NCBI GenBank assembly: GCA_036362985.1
Contig: JAYGXS010000002.1
Coordinates: 96,685,883 to 96,749,882 of the forward strand
Direction: 5' to 3'
DNA: 64,000 bases
DNA from: Ligula intestinalis
Taxonomy: Eukaryota; Platyhelminthes; Cestoda; Diphyllobothriidea; Diphyllobothriidae
This document shows, in pieces, positions 11,031 through 22,091 of the stretch; the first letter of the stretch is position 1; every line of letters starts with the position of its first letter. The position numbers were made by a program, and so were the translations under genes. The notes under the pieces are model-generated. The model did no database searches. It was not told the DNA's origin and was given only the letters and a program-made list of their open reading frames with translations.

Positions 11031-12120
11031 AGCTTTTGCAAGCTGATATTCACGTTTATTTTTGTCTCCAATTCTAGATCAGACTGAAAATAAGCGATAT
11101 TAAAGCTCAATGCAATGTGCATAAAGCGTTCAATTGTATGAAAAATGTTATTGAAACGACTCAGCCGTTTGTAGAGAGCTGAAATCCGGGAGAATTGTTG
11201 ACAGAAGGCAGTGACGGAGATGATGCTCGTTTTGACTCATATCCTGTCGTGTCTTCTGAGACTGGAGTTTTTGCAAAATTGAATCCAAAAGCCAACAACG
11301 AAAGTCCACCAGAGGGCTAGGTTAACCGAAATCCCGAAAATAATAAATCACAGTAAGGACGATACATTTAAACTGAAATTTGAAGCGCTTGTTCAAGAGC
11401 ATCGGGCTGAGCACAGCGCCTTGAGAGCAGCTACAGGTTTGCTTACGGGGCTTAGAGAGAGCACCCCGGAAAAGCACACAATCCGACGGGACTGATGTTA
11501 GCCACAACCATACATATAATAATGTGTATATTTAAGGCCCAAGGGGCCCTGTCGTTACAAACTTAGTGCTATCGTGAAAATAAAAATAATAATGATAAGC
11601 AGTGAACTCTTATAAAAAAATTGTCATCGGCAGTAAAAAAAAAAAACTCCTAGATCGGTGGATGAGTTCGGCGGGCCACCGAGTTCAAAAAAAGTTTAGG
11701 ATAAAAAATTGCCTTAATAGGTAAATGTTTTGATGTGGTTAGTTTGGGACCTGATGTTGAGGGTTCGGGACGTATATGGTCATTGGAAAAAAATAATATA
11801 TCGTTGAGTTAGGAAGGGGTCATCCGGAAGGCAGGAGAAGGCAGTAGAAGTCAAGGCAACATCATCGAGTTGCGACCCACCAGATTCCAAAGCCAATCGC
11901 GAAGACCATAGCGAAGGTTGCAAAAACGGAGAAGAATTCGCAGCCCTTGGAAGTGATGCTTGACTCTGCAGAGGGAAATGGTAACATATTTAGAAACCAT
12001 TTTAGTATCCTAAGAAGAGCTTCAAATGCCAGGAGGACCCTTTTCAAAATCTACAACTTGCGTGTTTGGAAAGGAAACAGACAGTAACGACTTTATTACC
12101 TCTTAATTTAAATGCTTTTA

Positions 12121-14870
12121 TTATTTGCCTTTAAAAATCGACAGTGTAGAAAACAGTCTAATATCGAGAGGGAGGTTGTTCCAAATAAAAGCATATTTTG
12201 AGGTAAAAATGCGAGTACGGTTAGATGTGGAGCTACGGGGTGGTAAAATTATCATGGAGGAGTTACGACTGGCGTAAGGTCGGTCTACTGGAAGGAGAGC
12301 GTTAATTTGTGGGTGATTAGGACTATTGTTAACGCGAAACAGAAAGCATAGACCAGCTTCGAGTCTTCTTATCCAAAGAAATTTAATGTTTGCTAATTGA
12401 CAACGATCTGTATAACACATACTATACCCAGAAACAGAAAATATTTTACGAGTGAAAAAACACTGAACCTTTTCAATCTTACTACGGTCATGCTGGGTCA
12501 TGAGGCCAAAAAGCGGGCAGCAATACTCTAGTAAAGGAAGAACAAACATGCGGTATAGTTTTAACTTCATTTCTTGAAGGAAAAATGTATGCGATATTAA
12601 CCCACATATCTGTGCGGCCTTGGCAGAAATTCGATCTACATGAGGTGATAATGCAAGCTTATTCGTGTAAGTAAGACCCAAATCCTTTATCTTAGATTTT
12701 TCTAACAGTGGACTATTTTGGAAGATAATGGGTCCAGGAAGCCTTGCGGGACCAAAACTCAAGAAACTACATTTTGATGGAGAAAACACATTCTACCATG
12801 TTGCGCTCCAACTTGAGAGAGTACGCAAGTCTGCGTTAACTTTATCAAGTTCTGGCCATGTCCTTCGAAAATGAGTAAATACACTTAAGGTCATCAGCAT
12901 AAATGAAATTTTCCGAATTATTTAGTACTGTTGAAATTCCATTTATGTAAAGAATGAAAAGGAGGGGACCTAAAACCGTGCCTTGTAATGCACCACTCGT
13001 GATCGGCTGAAGCATCGAGAAGCTATTGCCTACTAAGACCTTCTGGCTGCGGTTAGACAGGTAGGAGGCAATGAAATCGAGGAGGGGAGGCCTGATGCCT
13101 AGGGCTTCCAGTTTCACTAAAAGGCGCCTATGAGGCACATTGTCAAAAGCTTTACTAAGGTCAAAGTAAATCACGATGACTGATTGCTGTTCATTACAAA
13201 GTGAAGTAACCAGGTTAAGGAATGCTAAGTGGCAGGTTTCGCATGATCTTCCGGGTAAAAAGCCATGCTGTGAGGCACTTAATAGTTTATTATCCACACA
13301 AAAATCGAGAATTTGATTAAAAATGATCTTTTCCAGAAGTTTGGCTAAGCCGGGGTTTTATGAACACCTCGGTAGTTATTTACGTTCGAGCGAGATCCTG
13401 ACTTGAAGACTGGAAGAATAAAAGATGTCTTCCATGAGTCAAGAAAGAAACTGTTTAGAAGATAAGCTGAGAATAGATAAGTTAGCAATCGGGGGAAGCT
13501 GAATACTCTATTGATAAGTGAATTTGGAAGGCCGTCAGTTCCCAAGGAGTGCGAGTTTTTTAGACGGATAATGTGCTCACGAATTACTTCTATGGAGCAA
13601 TCTATGGTACTGATAGTATTGACTGAGCATTGCTGAAACGACGGGACCGGTTCAGATTCCGTCGTAAGGTGTTTTGCAAAGAACGCATTGAACAGTTCAG
13701 CCTTCTCAGACTCATCTTGCACAAAGTTTTTATTTTCAATCAGTAAAGGGGGATTTCGTGACCTAGTTTAGCGGAGGACCGACGGCGGAACAGTTGGGCA
13801 ATCGATTTTGCAGAGATAAATTCGCTGGTGTGCAAGATTTCCTATGTTTGTCACGTGTAAGACGAATCTTAGACGCTAATTCGAAAATCTCTGCTATTCT
13901 TAGGTGCACCGATAATGAACTAGTAGACTGGTCTTTCAACTGTCTTTGCAATTTCTTCAGTCTAGACATAAGAAAATGAGGAATGGTGGGGTCCGATGTA
14001 TAAGGCTTAGCAATTTCGATCGGCACAAATTCCAAAATGCTATTTGAAATTGCAATCATTAAGTCACCGAAAATTGTTACATTGTTCAATGAGGAAAGCT
14101 GCTTCCAGTCTAGTGAGTCCATACAGTTGTTAATGAAATTAATATCTGCTAGGTCAAACGCACGGTAGGTACGAGTGGTGCTAGCCTTTTTCGTAGAAGC
14201 AAGCGGAAGGCAACAACGGATCAAAGTATGGTCACTTGGGAATAGGTTCTGATTGTAGTCAACAAAAAGGGGGAAAATGTCATTCGTGAAAATTAAATCT
14301 ACAATATGCTGATCCCTTGTTGGGTAACAGACCAACACAGACCAGTTTGAAAAATTGATGGTATCTAGGAATAGCTGAAAGCTGGATGGAAAACAGTTCA
14401 ATGACCAATCAATTTCGGGAAAGTTTAAATCCCCTGCGATAACTTTAGCATCAAAGGCGGACTCCGAAATCAGTCTAAATATTTCGCAAAGCTTTTCATC
14501 ATCTTCCGATGATGAGTTTGGTGGACTATAAATGCATCCAATAATCGCCTTTTGACGGGGAGACAGGATAATGGATGCAAAGCAGTAATTGCCCGAGAAT
14601 GACATAGCATCTAGGTTGAACGGGAAATGCTTAAAAATAGCTTGAATATAGAGAAGACAACCGCCACCACGTTTGCTAGGGCGGTTTTGACGGAAGAAAT
14701 CATACTTGTATATTATGAGTAAAGCATGAGGAATTAGTGGATGGGTCCACGACTCTGTAGTGCATATAATATCTGGCTTCAGCTCGAACGCAATAGCTCT
14801 AAGTTAAGCCATCTTATTTAAAACAGATTTTGCATTAAGCAGGATGATATCTAGTGAAGCTTGAGTAATC
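12121..14870 (-). pseudogene. LINE F1 ORF2: endonuclease and reverse transcriptase
   Basis: Endonuclease at 14,605-13,763: LSPRQKAIIGCIYSPPNSSS, VIAGDLNFPEIDWS (GDLN for GDFN), DQHIVDLIFTND and PSDHTLIRC. After a frameshift: ELFNAFFAKH, NSHSLGTDGLPNSLI, FILPVFKSGSRSNVNNYRG (13,722-13,345). Another break, then the RT palm: ASQHGFLPGRSCETCHLAFL, YFDLSKAFDNVPHRRLL, GALQGTVLGPLLFILYING and FIYADDLKC (YADD codons 12,890-12,901). The RT tail is at 12,789-12,121 (KDLGLTYTNKLALSPHVDRI, PLLEYCCPLFG). Catalytic residues are present; inactivation is by roughly three frame breaks. This copy is young. Confidence 0.85.
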
Positions 14871-14889
14871 GAAATAGGGTTATCTTTAT

Positions 14890-15175
14890 TTAGTAATAAA
14901 AATTTGGAGGTGGGTAATTTGGTTGGAAGTTTGGAGAATAGCCATTGACTGGAGCAGGACAATTAGCATAATAAAGCTGAGGGGGATAGCTGAAAGCTGA
15001 AAGCTCTTGCTGTTTAAAAATGGCGTGTATTTCAATGGGTAAAAATAGCTTGACTAAAATGGGTGGGTTTTTACTGTGAGATGACAGTCTTATAGCCTCT
15101 GCTATTTTATAGTTAAATCTACAGGAGCAGAGGAAATGCCTTGCAACGTCCATTGGCCTAATTGATTTCGGAACG
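14890..15175 (-). pseudogene. LINE F1 ORF1-like short frame
   Basis: An 87-codon frame beginning MDVARHFLCSCRFNYKIAEA and ending in a Pro/Tyr/Asn-rich tail (PNYPPPNFYY). A diverged version occurs in F2 (34,871-35,116: MEVAINLLYSCGFIYQIKDA). Upstream bases also read as related protein in both copies, so this is probably the C-terminal part of ORF1 just before ORF2. F3 has a different sequence here (a Ser/Pro-rich frame). Confidence 0.45.
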
Positions 15176-15739
15176 TTTTTCAGAATAAAATTGTACGACC
15201 TTTTTTGTGTATCCTATGACTCACTTGCGACCAAATTAACGAGACTATCGAAACGTTTGCATTCCTGAGATGAAACTGCAGCGATATTCCCATCAAATAG
15301 CGTCCAAAGGATTGAGAGAACTGACCCAAATTTCAACATTAACTCGCTGCAAATCTATTTGCTCGGCAATCAGATCAGGCTGACTACTGATGTCAGGCTA
15401 AAGACTGATATCATTAATGATGTTTGCCTTTCGCCGACACCGCTTGGGTCTGGAATTATGTGGCTTCCTACTGAATGAATGTGTCGCCTTCATAATTTTC
15501 GAACCAACAAGTAGACTAATCACGAAAACAGTTGGGAATTCAGAATAAACTAACTGTTCAAGCTTATTTAAGTTGCTGAAAGCAAGACAGATGCTTAACG
15601 GAATGCTTGGTAAGCAAGAAGAGACCAAACCAACAAAAGGAATGGAAGCAGATTTTTCAAGCCTAAGAACTGGTACTTACGGATAATTTATATAATAAAA
15701 CGAAAGACTAATAGTCGTATCTTCTCTTAGATAAATCGA

Positions 15740-18062
15740 TTTATATAAGACTGATGACTTAGCTGAAATTTCGAAACCAGCGCTCGACCTTGACCTTGCA
15801 CATATTCCGATCGGACCAGGTAAGTCATGACGTTCAACGAGACCAAGTCCTGCAGAAGCTGATCGTGGCGGAGGCAGTCAAAGGCTCGTGATAGGTCAAT
15901 TGAGACTGCCACGGTTCGTGAAGCGGGCTTCTATTGATTGAAGCCCTCGAGAATAGCATCACTGAGCACGAAAAGCGCCGTTGTTGTTTTCCGACCCAAT
16001 CGGAAACCATGTTGTTGGCAAGATATTTCCACCACAGGCGTCACAATTGGGCAGACCAGCCATTGCCAATGGACTGAGGAGATTAATTGAGCGATAAGAG
16101 GTCGCTAGGCAGGGTCCTTGCCCGCTTTGGCCAAGGGATAATGATGAACTGGCGCGAGCAATCGGGGATGATTGAAGTTCTCAGTGAAAGATTGAAGAGG
16201 GTGGCAAGGTAGGCAGCCACCTTCGGGCTGATGTGACGCACAAGGATAGGCACCACACCATCTGGTCCTGATGCTTTCGAAACTCTCATTCTTTTTGAAA
16301 GTGGTGAGGATGGCATCAGAATAAACTGCAATGGTTGGGGGCGGGACTGTATAGAGGAGACGAAGAAGGGAGCGCTGGCTTTTGGGACTGGGTGCCGGGC
16401 GGTGCGAAAACAGTTTGTTCATCTTCGCGGCGATCTTTTCGTTGTTGCAAATTAAATTGCCGTCCCTAAAATCTAATAGACTGGTGCGATGTTTCAGCTC
16501 GGGTTTGGTCAGGTTGCGTTAAAGCTTCCAAGTGTCAGCTGAGTTGCCGCTGAAATAACAATTTGAAATAAGTTCATGCCAGCGTTTGCGTTTGCCATTG
16601 TTGATAGTCTTAGTGATTAAGCCACTCACAAGGCCAACGCGTGGGTCACTGGCAACACGCGCTTGTATTTTGTCTCCCTCTCGTTCTAGGCGGGAGGCTT
16701 CATGTGGATAGTTAGGACGGAGAATGGGAATGCGGCCGTTAGGGATGTGGTGACTTGCTGCTGCCAGGAGTAGTCGACAAAGGGCCCGCTCCGCCGTGTG
16801 GACACAGGAAGGAGGCCATCGATCTTGGCTTCGCATTCGGTCGTGAACGTTGCCCAATTGGCTTTCTTGAAATTGATGAAGTGCCGGTTGGGGGCCTTGA
16901 TACGTTCGCTGGCCGTGGCCAATTCTATCACAATGGGGAGCTGATCACTGTCCAGACTAATTTCCAAGTTCTACATGGTGGAGGCTACCAGACTGAGGCT
17001 GGCGAGGGAAATATCAGGCGATCTGGAGGCGCCAGTGGTCAGTACCCACGTTTGGCTGTTTTCGTTTAAAAGGGCAAAGCGGGCGTGTTCTAGTTCATCA
17101 GCCAGAGCTTATTCTCGGGAGTCAGCCGCCAAGTTAGACCATGACAGGTTTTGGTGGGCATTGAAGTCACCTAGCACCAAACTGTCTCAGGATGGTAGAC
17201 AGGGAGCTTTCGAGGTGTTGAAACCGGGAGGATAACTGGAAGTTTGAATGATGTACACGTTTACGATGGTGAGCGGCGCTGGGCTAATGTCAAGGAAAAA
17301 CGCAAGTTCTTGCATTTGATTGGCTCTAAGCAGGGGTAGTATGTGATAGGCAATGGATTTCGCCACAAGAAAGGTCAAACCTCCGCCATTTATGTGGCCG
17401 CGGTCGCGATGGGCAATCGTGTAATTGGCATAGGAAGGGACCTTAGTGGAGTTAGACCATATTTTTCTTGTATAGCCACCAATGTTATGCAGTGCGGGCG
17501 CATGAAGGCTAGGAGCTGGTCAAGCTTCCCAAGGAGGCCATTGGTGTTTAATTATACGATCTTAAGACCAGGTTGTGAGGCACGGTCGGAGACCAGAGGA
17601 TTTGGGTTCAGGACTGGACGGGCGGAGGCATCGACATCGGTGGGTGCATGGGACAGCAGGGACATGCAAAGGCTGGCGACCAATCGGCAGCCGTGGTGAG
17701 GCCACTGAAGCAGAGATGGCACCAACCCTTGCAGGAGCCGCAACGTACAGGTCAGTCGCGGCGGCCCAGGCGGACTCGGCAGAATGAGAATGAGGTCCAG
17801 GGTTGGCCTCAATTCTGGCGGCAAGGAGGAGGAGTCGGAGCAGCGTGGCCGGGAGGGGCTGTTCCGTCATCAAAAACACGGATTGGGCTGAGGGTAGTGT
17901 CGATGCAACGTAGGGAGATGAATAGAGCAGACTTTGGCCGCCGGGAAGGCGGAAGGGAACGCGATTCCGAGATGCGTTTGCTGCGGTTCTACTGCAAGTC
18001 ATTGATGACAGTCGTATCTGCCCCGCAGACGTGCATTCTCGCTGCATGTCTTACAAAACAGC
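15740..18062 (-). mobile_element. LINE E, 5' half (2A-like leader, endonuclease, start of RT)
   Basis: Minus-strand CR1/Jockey-type element, GC-richer than its neighbours. In order: an N-terminal frame (18,047-17,562) with a hydrophobic run and RIEANPGP; LNTNGLLGKLDQLLAFMRPH and VAIQE (about 17,530-17,450). Next come TIVNVYI and LVLGDFNAHQNLSWSN (about 17,170), then DSDQLPIVIEL at 16,940, where the catalytic His of SDH is replaced by Gln. Further on are a linker, ASGPDGVVPILVRHISPKVA (16,290) and VAVSIDLSRAFDCLRHDQLL (15,912-15,850). The reading stops at about 15,740, where LINE F1 begins. The remainder of RT is absent here but similar sequence resumes at 6623. Several frame breaks and stops make it inactive. 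Confidence 0.8.
17793..17816 (-). other. 2A-like ribosome-skipping motif (RIEANPGP) in LINE E
   Basis: Eight codons, R-I-E-A-N-P-G-P, preceded by a Leu-rich stretch (LLRLLLLAA) about 20 residues after a possible start Met (MTEQPLP). 2A peptides have the consensus D-V/I-E-x-N-P-G-P, and 2A-like peptides are known at the N-terminus of ORF2 in several APE-type LINEs. Here the consensus Asp is Arg, so activity is doubtful. The placement ahead of the endonuclease is as in the known cases. Confidence 0.6.
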
Positions 18063-18445
18063 CCGGATGAAAGCTTGGGATGCGTGTAAGCTCATTTACT
18101 TGTAATCCTTTGATTAAAGCCTTTGATTAAAGCAGCATTGGCATTGCTTTATTAGCCACACATAATTCCAATCTACCTTACCTTAAACCCTAATTGGCTG
18201 TGACTTCATTACCCAGTTTTCACACTAACGTATCCCTTTATTCATGCAGTCGAGACTCTTAGTTTAATTTGCTAAACTTTCATAGTGCAGTCGAGTCAGC
18301 ATAGCTAGGTCCGAGCTTTTTAGCCTATTGCAGTCTCAGAAACACAGTTGTACCTTATTACCGGTCCTTGTAGCTCACTTACTTGGAAAGAAAATAGTCT
18401 GACTGATGGCAAATGGTAGCGTTAGAGTAAGCATAAATTCAACTA
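18063..18445. other. No recognised feature
   Basis: Short spacer between the 5' end of LINE E and the PLE fragment. It includes a 14-base direct repeat (CCTTTGATTAAAGC, twice, near 18,105-18,135). No coding potential seen. Confidence 0.4.
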
Positions 18446-18449
18446 CACT

Positions 18450-18965
18450 TTTATTAATAATAATAAGGTTTATTTACAAAGCACATCTTTGGCGCCGTCA
18501 AAAACCCCGGAAGGCAGGAAAAACCTAACCCAAACCCCTTCTTTCGCAGTGCATATTGTATTTGTTTTGGTCTTTTGCTAAGTCAAAAGTGTAAGAAATA
18601 AGGAATTTGTTTTAGGTGAAAAAAAACCTGACTTCTAGGGAACAAATCTAGAAAATCATGAAATAAAATAGCTATACATTGTGGGTATTACGGTTTTATA
18701 GTAAGAATACTTGGGGCCTGGAAAAACTGTCAAGTCCTTTAACTGAGGTATATTTAGCCGCGGTCGGTTCGAAGGTGAAAATATCAGCTGTGGATATCGC
18801 ATCTACCGTATGCATGGGTCTGCTTGATACGGAGATTACAATCGTTGTCCATTGGCACAAGTTTGCTTATTAGATTGGAAGTTGCAGATATCTGAGGTGG
18901 GTCGAGGCAGCTGCAAAGCACCATCGTCATTCAAGTGCATCGGCAGAAGACATTTGGCCTTTCGT
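18450..18965 (-). mobile_element. Penelope-like element, 3' part, antisense
   Basis: Reverse complement of the downstream part of the PLE at 40,740-41,110. Shared blocks include TATTGTATTTGTTTTGGTCT, GGTTTTATAGTAAGAATACT and GTTGTCCATTGGCAC. The AAT-rich run near 18,453-18,468 corresponds to the (ATT)n tail of the other copy. No coding frame survives. Confidence 0.6.
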
Positions 18966-20870
18966 TTGTCGAATATCTAAGTGAGATTGAGAATCACATC
19001 ATTAATATTTATACTTCTGATACATTATAAGATGAAACAATATGTATTTTAGTATAGTTGAAGAGAAAATTATTTTCATTCATAATATTTAGCATGTTTG
19101 CTAGAATTAGCACTTCTTTTATATGCACACACCTATAGCAGCAGCATCTTGGTCCATGCAGATCGAGGGATTGAGTTGACAGTGTGAAACCAAAGGCGAG
19201 CACAGCATTTCTCAGGCCCCCAAGCATGTACTTATCTGGAAGAGTTAAACCCAGATTCACCTTCCTTGTTCAGATCAATGGTATGTAAGCCCTAGCAAAG
19301 GCTTACTCTCTGACCACTGACAAATAATGGCATCAGTGCAAGTACCAGTAGTTTTACACATGTTGTTGAAATTGTGGGAACATAACCCTCTGTTGATATT
19401 AAACAGCAACACTTCTGATTTACAATACAGACTGAAATATTACCAGCGAACATATCACTCAGCTACACCCTATGCTAGCTGCTATTTCTGGTTACTGTTT
19501 AGCAGAACGAGCCCTGCTCCATTAGAATCGTGCCAGAAATCTACTAAAGGTGAGTGAGGGAACAGAGTGCAGTCATACCGGCGCAAAGTCTACTGTCACT
19601 TTATACTAAGTAAAGGCCTTATTTACGGTTGCGGCCACGCTCTTTCCCTACGTGGTCATCTTGACTCGTCTTGTCACCATTTAAACGTAGTTGAGAGGGT
19701 TTTAGAGTGAAGTTGTCAGCGGCGCGCCAACGATCACTATAATAGGGCCCCAGAAACTGTCCCTGCTGTTGAGCATATGGTGGACATCACCGATTTTGGT
19801 GGTTGTACTCGCATAATGTAAAGAACAAACTGGATGATGATGCACTTGGGCGGGCTCCAAGGAGTAATGGAAACGTGTTCTTCATGCGAGGTATATAATG
19901 ACAAGGGATTTGGTATAATGTGCTTTGTGGCACAGAGCGCTAAAGTGCCGACGATGGGTGTATCGAATCTACGCTTCATTCTGAAGCTGTAAATCGAAAT
20001 TGACCGATAAAATAACTCAAACGCAGATCGAACCGAATCCACTGTTAATTGACAGCGATAAATTATATAGATTCTAGGAAATGCGGGAAAGTGTTGGAAC
20101 AGAAAGCGTCAAGTTTTGAAGGAAGTGCGGTTACTAGAACACCAGTTTTATCCGCCCGGCGTTTTGAGCTACCACAAAAACTTATCGTGATGTATCAACA
20201 CATGGTGGTGGCGATTGCGAAGAAAGTGCAATATTCATAGGATTATATCGCTACGCCAAAACAAGTCAAGGACAATTTCCCCAGGATTCCAAAGAATAGC
20301 AAATCATCCATTTGAAGCAGAGAAAGCACCCGCAACTCTGTGGCCATCATAAATAATCTCTACACTAAACTTAAAGACGCAAGTCTGTAGCAAAACAGTA
20401 TCAGAGAAGTTTCTGTTGCTACGTTTGTCTTTACTTAGGTTCATTGGATCTGACAGTAGAGACCATGGGGATTCATGCTATTTAATTTGGCAGATTTCCT
20501 TTCATCTCAAAGGGGTTTGTGGTATACATGCCTCCAGAAATGCAGGCACCGTTTTCCAAAGTCTATAATGTACCGTTTTAAATATGTTTACCTGTCGTCT
20601 TGAATACTTTGGACGATTTTAGGATCAAAAAAATAATATGTGTGGAAAATAGACGTAGCTATAGTGGTTATGCACGATTTGTTTCGTATAAATCAGACTA
20701 ATAGTTACCAATGATAAGAAATAGGTGCTTTTAAGTAGTGTCTGCTTCGTTAAATTAGAGGCTTAGCAATGTCAGAGGCAATGTTCAGTAGCAATGAAAC
20801 TAAACTTCGGTAGTATACCAAGGACATTGTCATGCTTGAGGATACGACAATTTTATTGGAATAATCCCGA
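18966..20870. other. No recognised gene; one unassigned ORF
   Basis: About 1.9 kb without recognisable repeats. A 101-codon minus-strand ORF at 20,042-19,737 (starts MDSVRSAFELFYRS) lies in a patch richer in GC. I recognise no domain in it and no second copy in the window, so it may be chance. Confidence 0.35.
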
Positions 20871-20876
20871 AGGTAA

Positions 20877-21310
20877 GCTGCACTGCTACCAATTGATAAC
20901 GCCCCTCAGTCACTTCAACCAATGCTACGCCGAATTAATATCTCCGCTGTATCTGGTGGTCTTACGAGTAACATGTGCAAGACTAAGTCCTTGACTTCAC
21001 ATCTTGGGATAATATGACTACCGTTTATTGGTGGTCAATCCATTGAAGAATTAAACTGCTTCTGTTATTTGGGCTCAAATATACTAACCAACGGACAGGC
21101 CAAACAAAATACGGAACCAAATCACACAGGCTCGAAATGTTTTCAGCCTGCTTCTAAGAACATTGATCTCGCTCAAACATTAGATTACGCACTCAGCTTT
21201 TAGTATGCAGAGCATCCATGACACTTGTGCTAGTATATGCTTGCGAAATATGGCCAATGAGAATGACTGACATTATATCGTTCGAAGTCTTCGACCGTTG
21301 GTCATCTTAT
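20877..21310 (+). pseudogene. RTE-type LINE reverse transcriptase remnant
   Basis: Plus-strand fragment that reads in order ALLPIDNAPQSLQPMLRRIN, SGGLTSNMCKTKSLTSH, then GGQSIEELNCFCYLGSNI and LTNGQAKQ. After a frameshift it reads SNIRLRTQLLVCRASMTLVL, VYACEIWPMRMTDI and FEVFDRW. This is the RT thumb region just after the YADD box and the following region typical of RTE-clade LINEs (pattern: I..SIE.V..FCYLGS, then L.VYRA.V..VLLYGCE.W). At least one stop and one frameshift. It is a different clade from the other LINEs here. Confidence 0.75.
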
Positions 21311-21612
21311 CTATAACACAACCTAAGCATAAACTTATTTTTATGTAAGTTATTAGTAAAAGTGACAGTGACAGTGGTTCCACATGGTCGCTGCGTCTCC
21401 TTGGTGGAGAAGATCAATTTTTCATTTGTCTGCTCGTGCTATTGACTAATTCTTGAGTTGCATTTGGTAAAGGTACGACGTGGTTCGGTTAAATGCAAAC
21501 TAACTTAGGAAGTATGGAGCTTGAAGCAGTGATAAAACTTAAATTCATTGATGAATTAACTGTGTGAAAATGCCTACATGGTGAGCATACATTTTCGAAA
21601 AAAACTGAGTCT

Positions 21613-22026
21613 ATGGTGGAAAGAAGAACTCAGGTCTCCGTGTTCTTGGCATCCTTCAACCGTCTTCTAAACGACCTGCTCGAGCCAGGTTTGGAATTTC
21701 CAGTTCTGAAATCATTTCGGATCGGAAAAAAACCTGATGAGGCCACAGGCACGCTGCGACCACGACCTCTAAAAATTGTGATGCAAAATAACGAACACGT
21801 TAACCTGATCTTATCAAAAAAGACCAGCCTTCGCCAGTCACACAAATAAGTTTTTTTTCAGCCGGAGTACTCTCTAGTGGAACGGCTCAAACGTCGGGAA
21901 CTTGTGGCAGAATTACTTTCGAGAAGAAAAAAAGGCGAGACCAACCTGGGAATCTCGAACGGGAAGATTATTCACAGGAACATGAGGTTCTTGAACCAAC
22001 CGATAATACTTCGAACAATGGCCTGA
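21613..22026 (+). pseudogene. LINE C ORF1, C-terminal part
   Basis: Reads MVERRTQVSVFLASFNRLLN, then SFRIGKKPDEATGTLRPRPL, KIVMQNNEHVNLILSKKTSL and RQSHK. A TAA (21,847-21,849) sits where the related ORF1 has a Gln. The frame resumes as VFFQPEYSLVERLKRRELVA and ends at TGA 22,024-22,026. It aligns with the C-terminal half of the ORF1 at 459-1616 (RPLKVIF, FFQPEYELRERMK). Upstream sequence is lost by 5' truncation. Confidence 0.75.
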
Positions 22027-22091
22027 GCGTGGCTTGCACAGCTGATGTCAAACAAAGTTCAAATTTCACCGAGGCAAAATTTGTCAAAAAT

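Larger units (their letters stand above)
6624..11395 (-). mobile_element. LINE A, copy A1, near full length
   Basis: A 4.8 kb CR1/Jockey-type LINE on the minus strand. It comprises a 5' region (about 11,395-10,380) with two tRNA-like modules, ORF1 (10,320-9660), ORF2 (9370-6752) and a short 3' UTR. The 3' terminus (GGGAGCTCAAGGGC, then CCCTTAATTAAGT) matches that of A3 at 62,791-62,835. The 5' limit is set by alignment with A3 (about 58,190). It abuts LINE E at 6623 and approaches the 3' end of LINE F1 at about 11,505. Coding parts are broken by many frameshifts. Confidence 0.85.
11505..15735 (-). mobile_element. LINE F, copy F1
   Basis: A 4.2 kb LINE on the minus strand: 5' UTR (15,735-15,180), a short ORF1-like frame (15,153-14,890), ORF2 (14,870-12,121) and a 3' UTR ending in GGCCCAAGGGGCC plus an AT-rich tail (11,570-11,515). 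ORF2 and the 3' UTR match F3 (26,540-29,910, plus strand) almost base for base. The 5' UTR also matches that of F2 (37,758-38,150 and 35,110-35,320). Its 5' end abuts LINE E at about 15,738. Confidence 0.85.

Noticed and set aside
16755..18070. Several plus-strand ORFs of 70-140 codons
   Set aside because: Shadows of the minus-strand LINE E, which is GC-rich and so has few stops.
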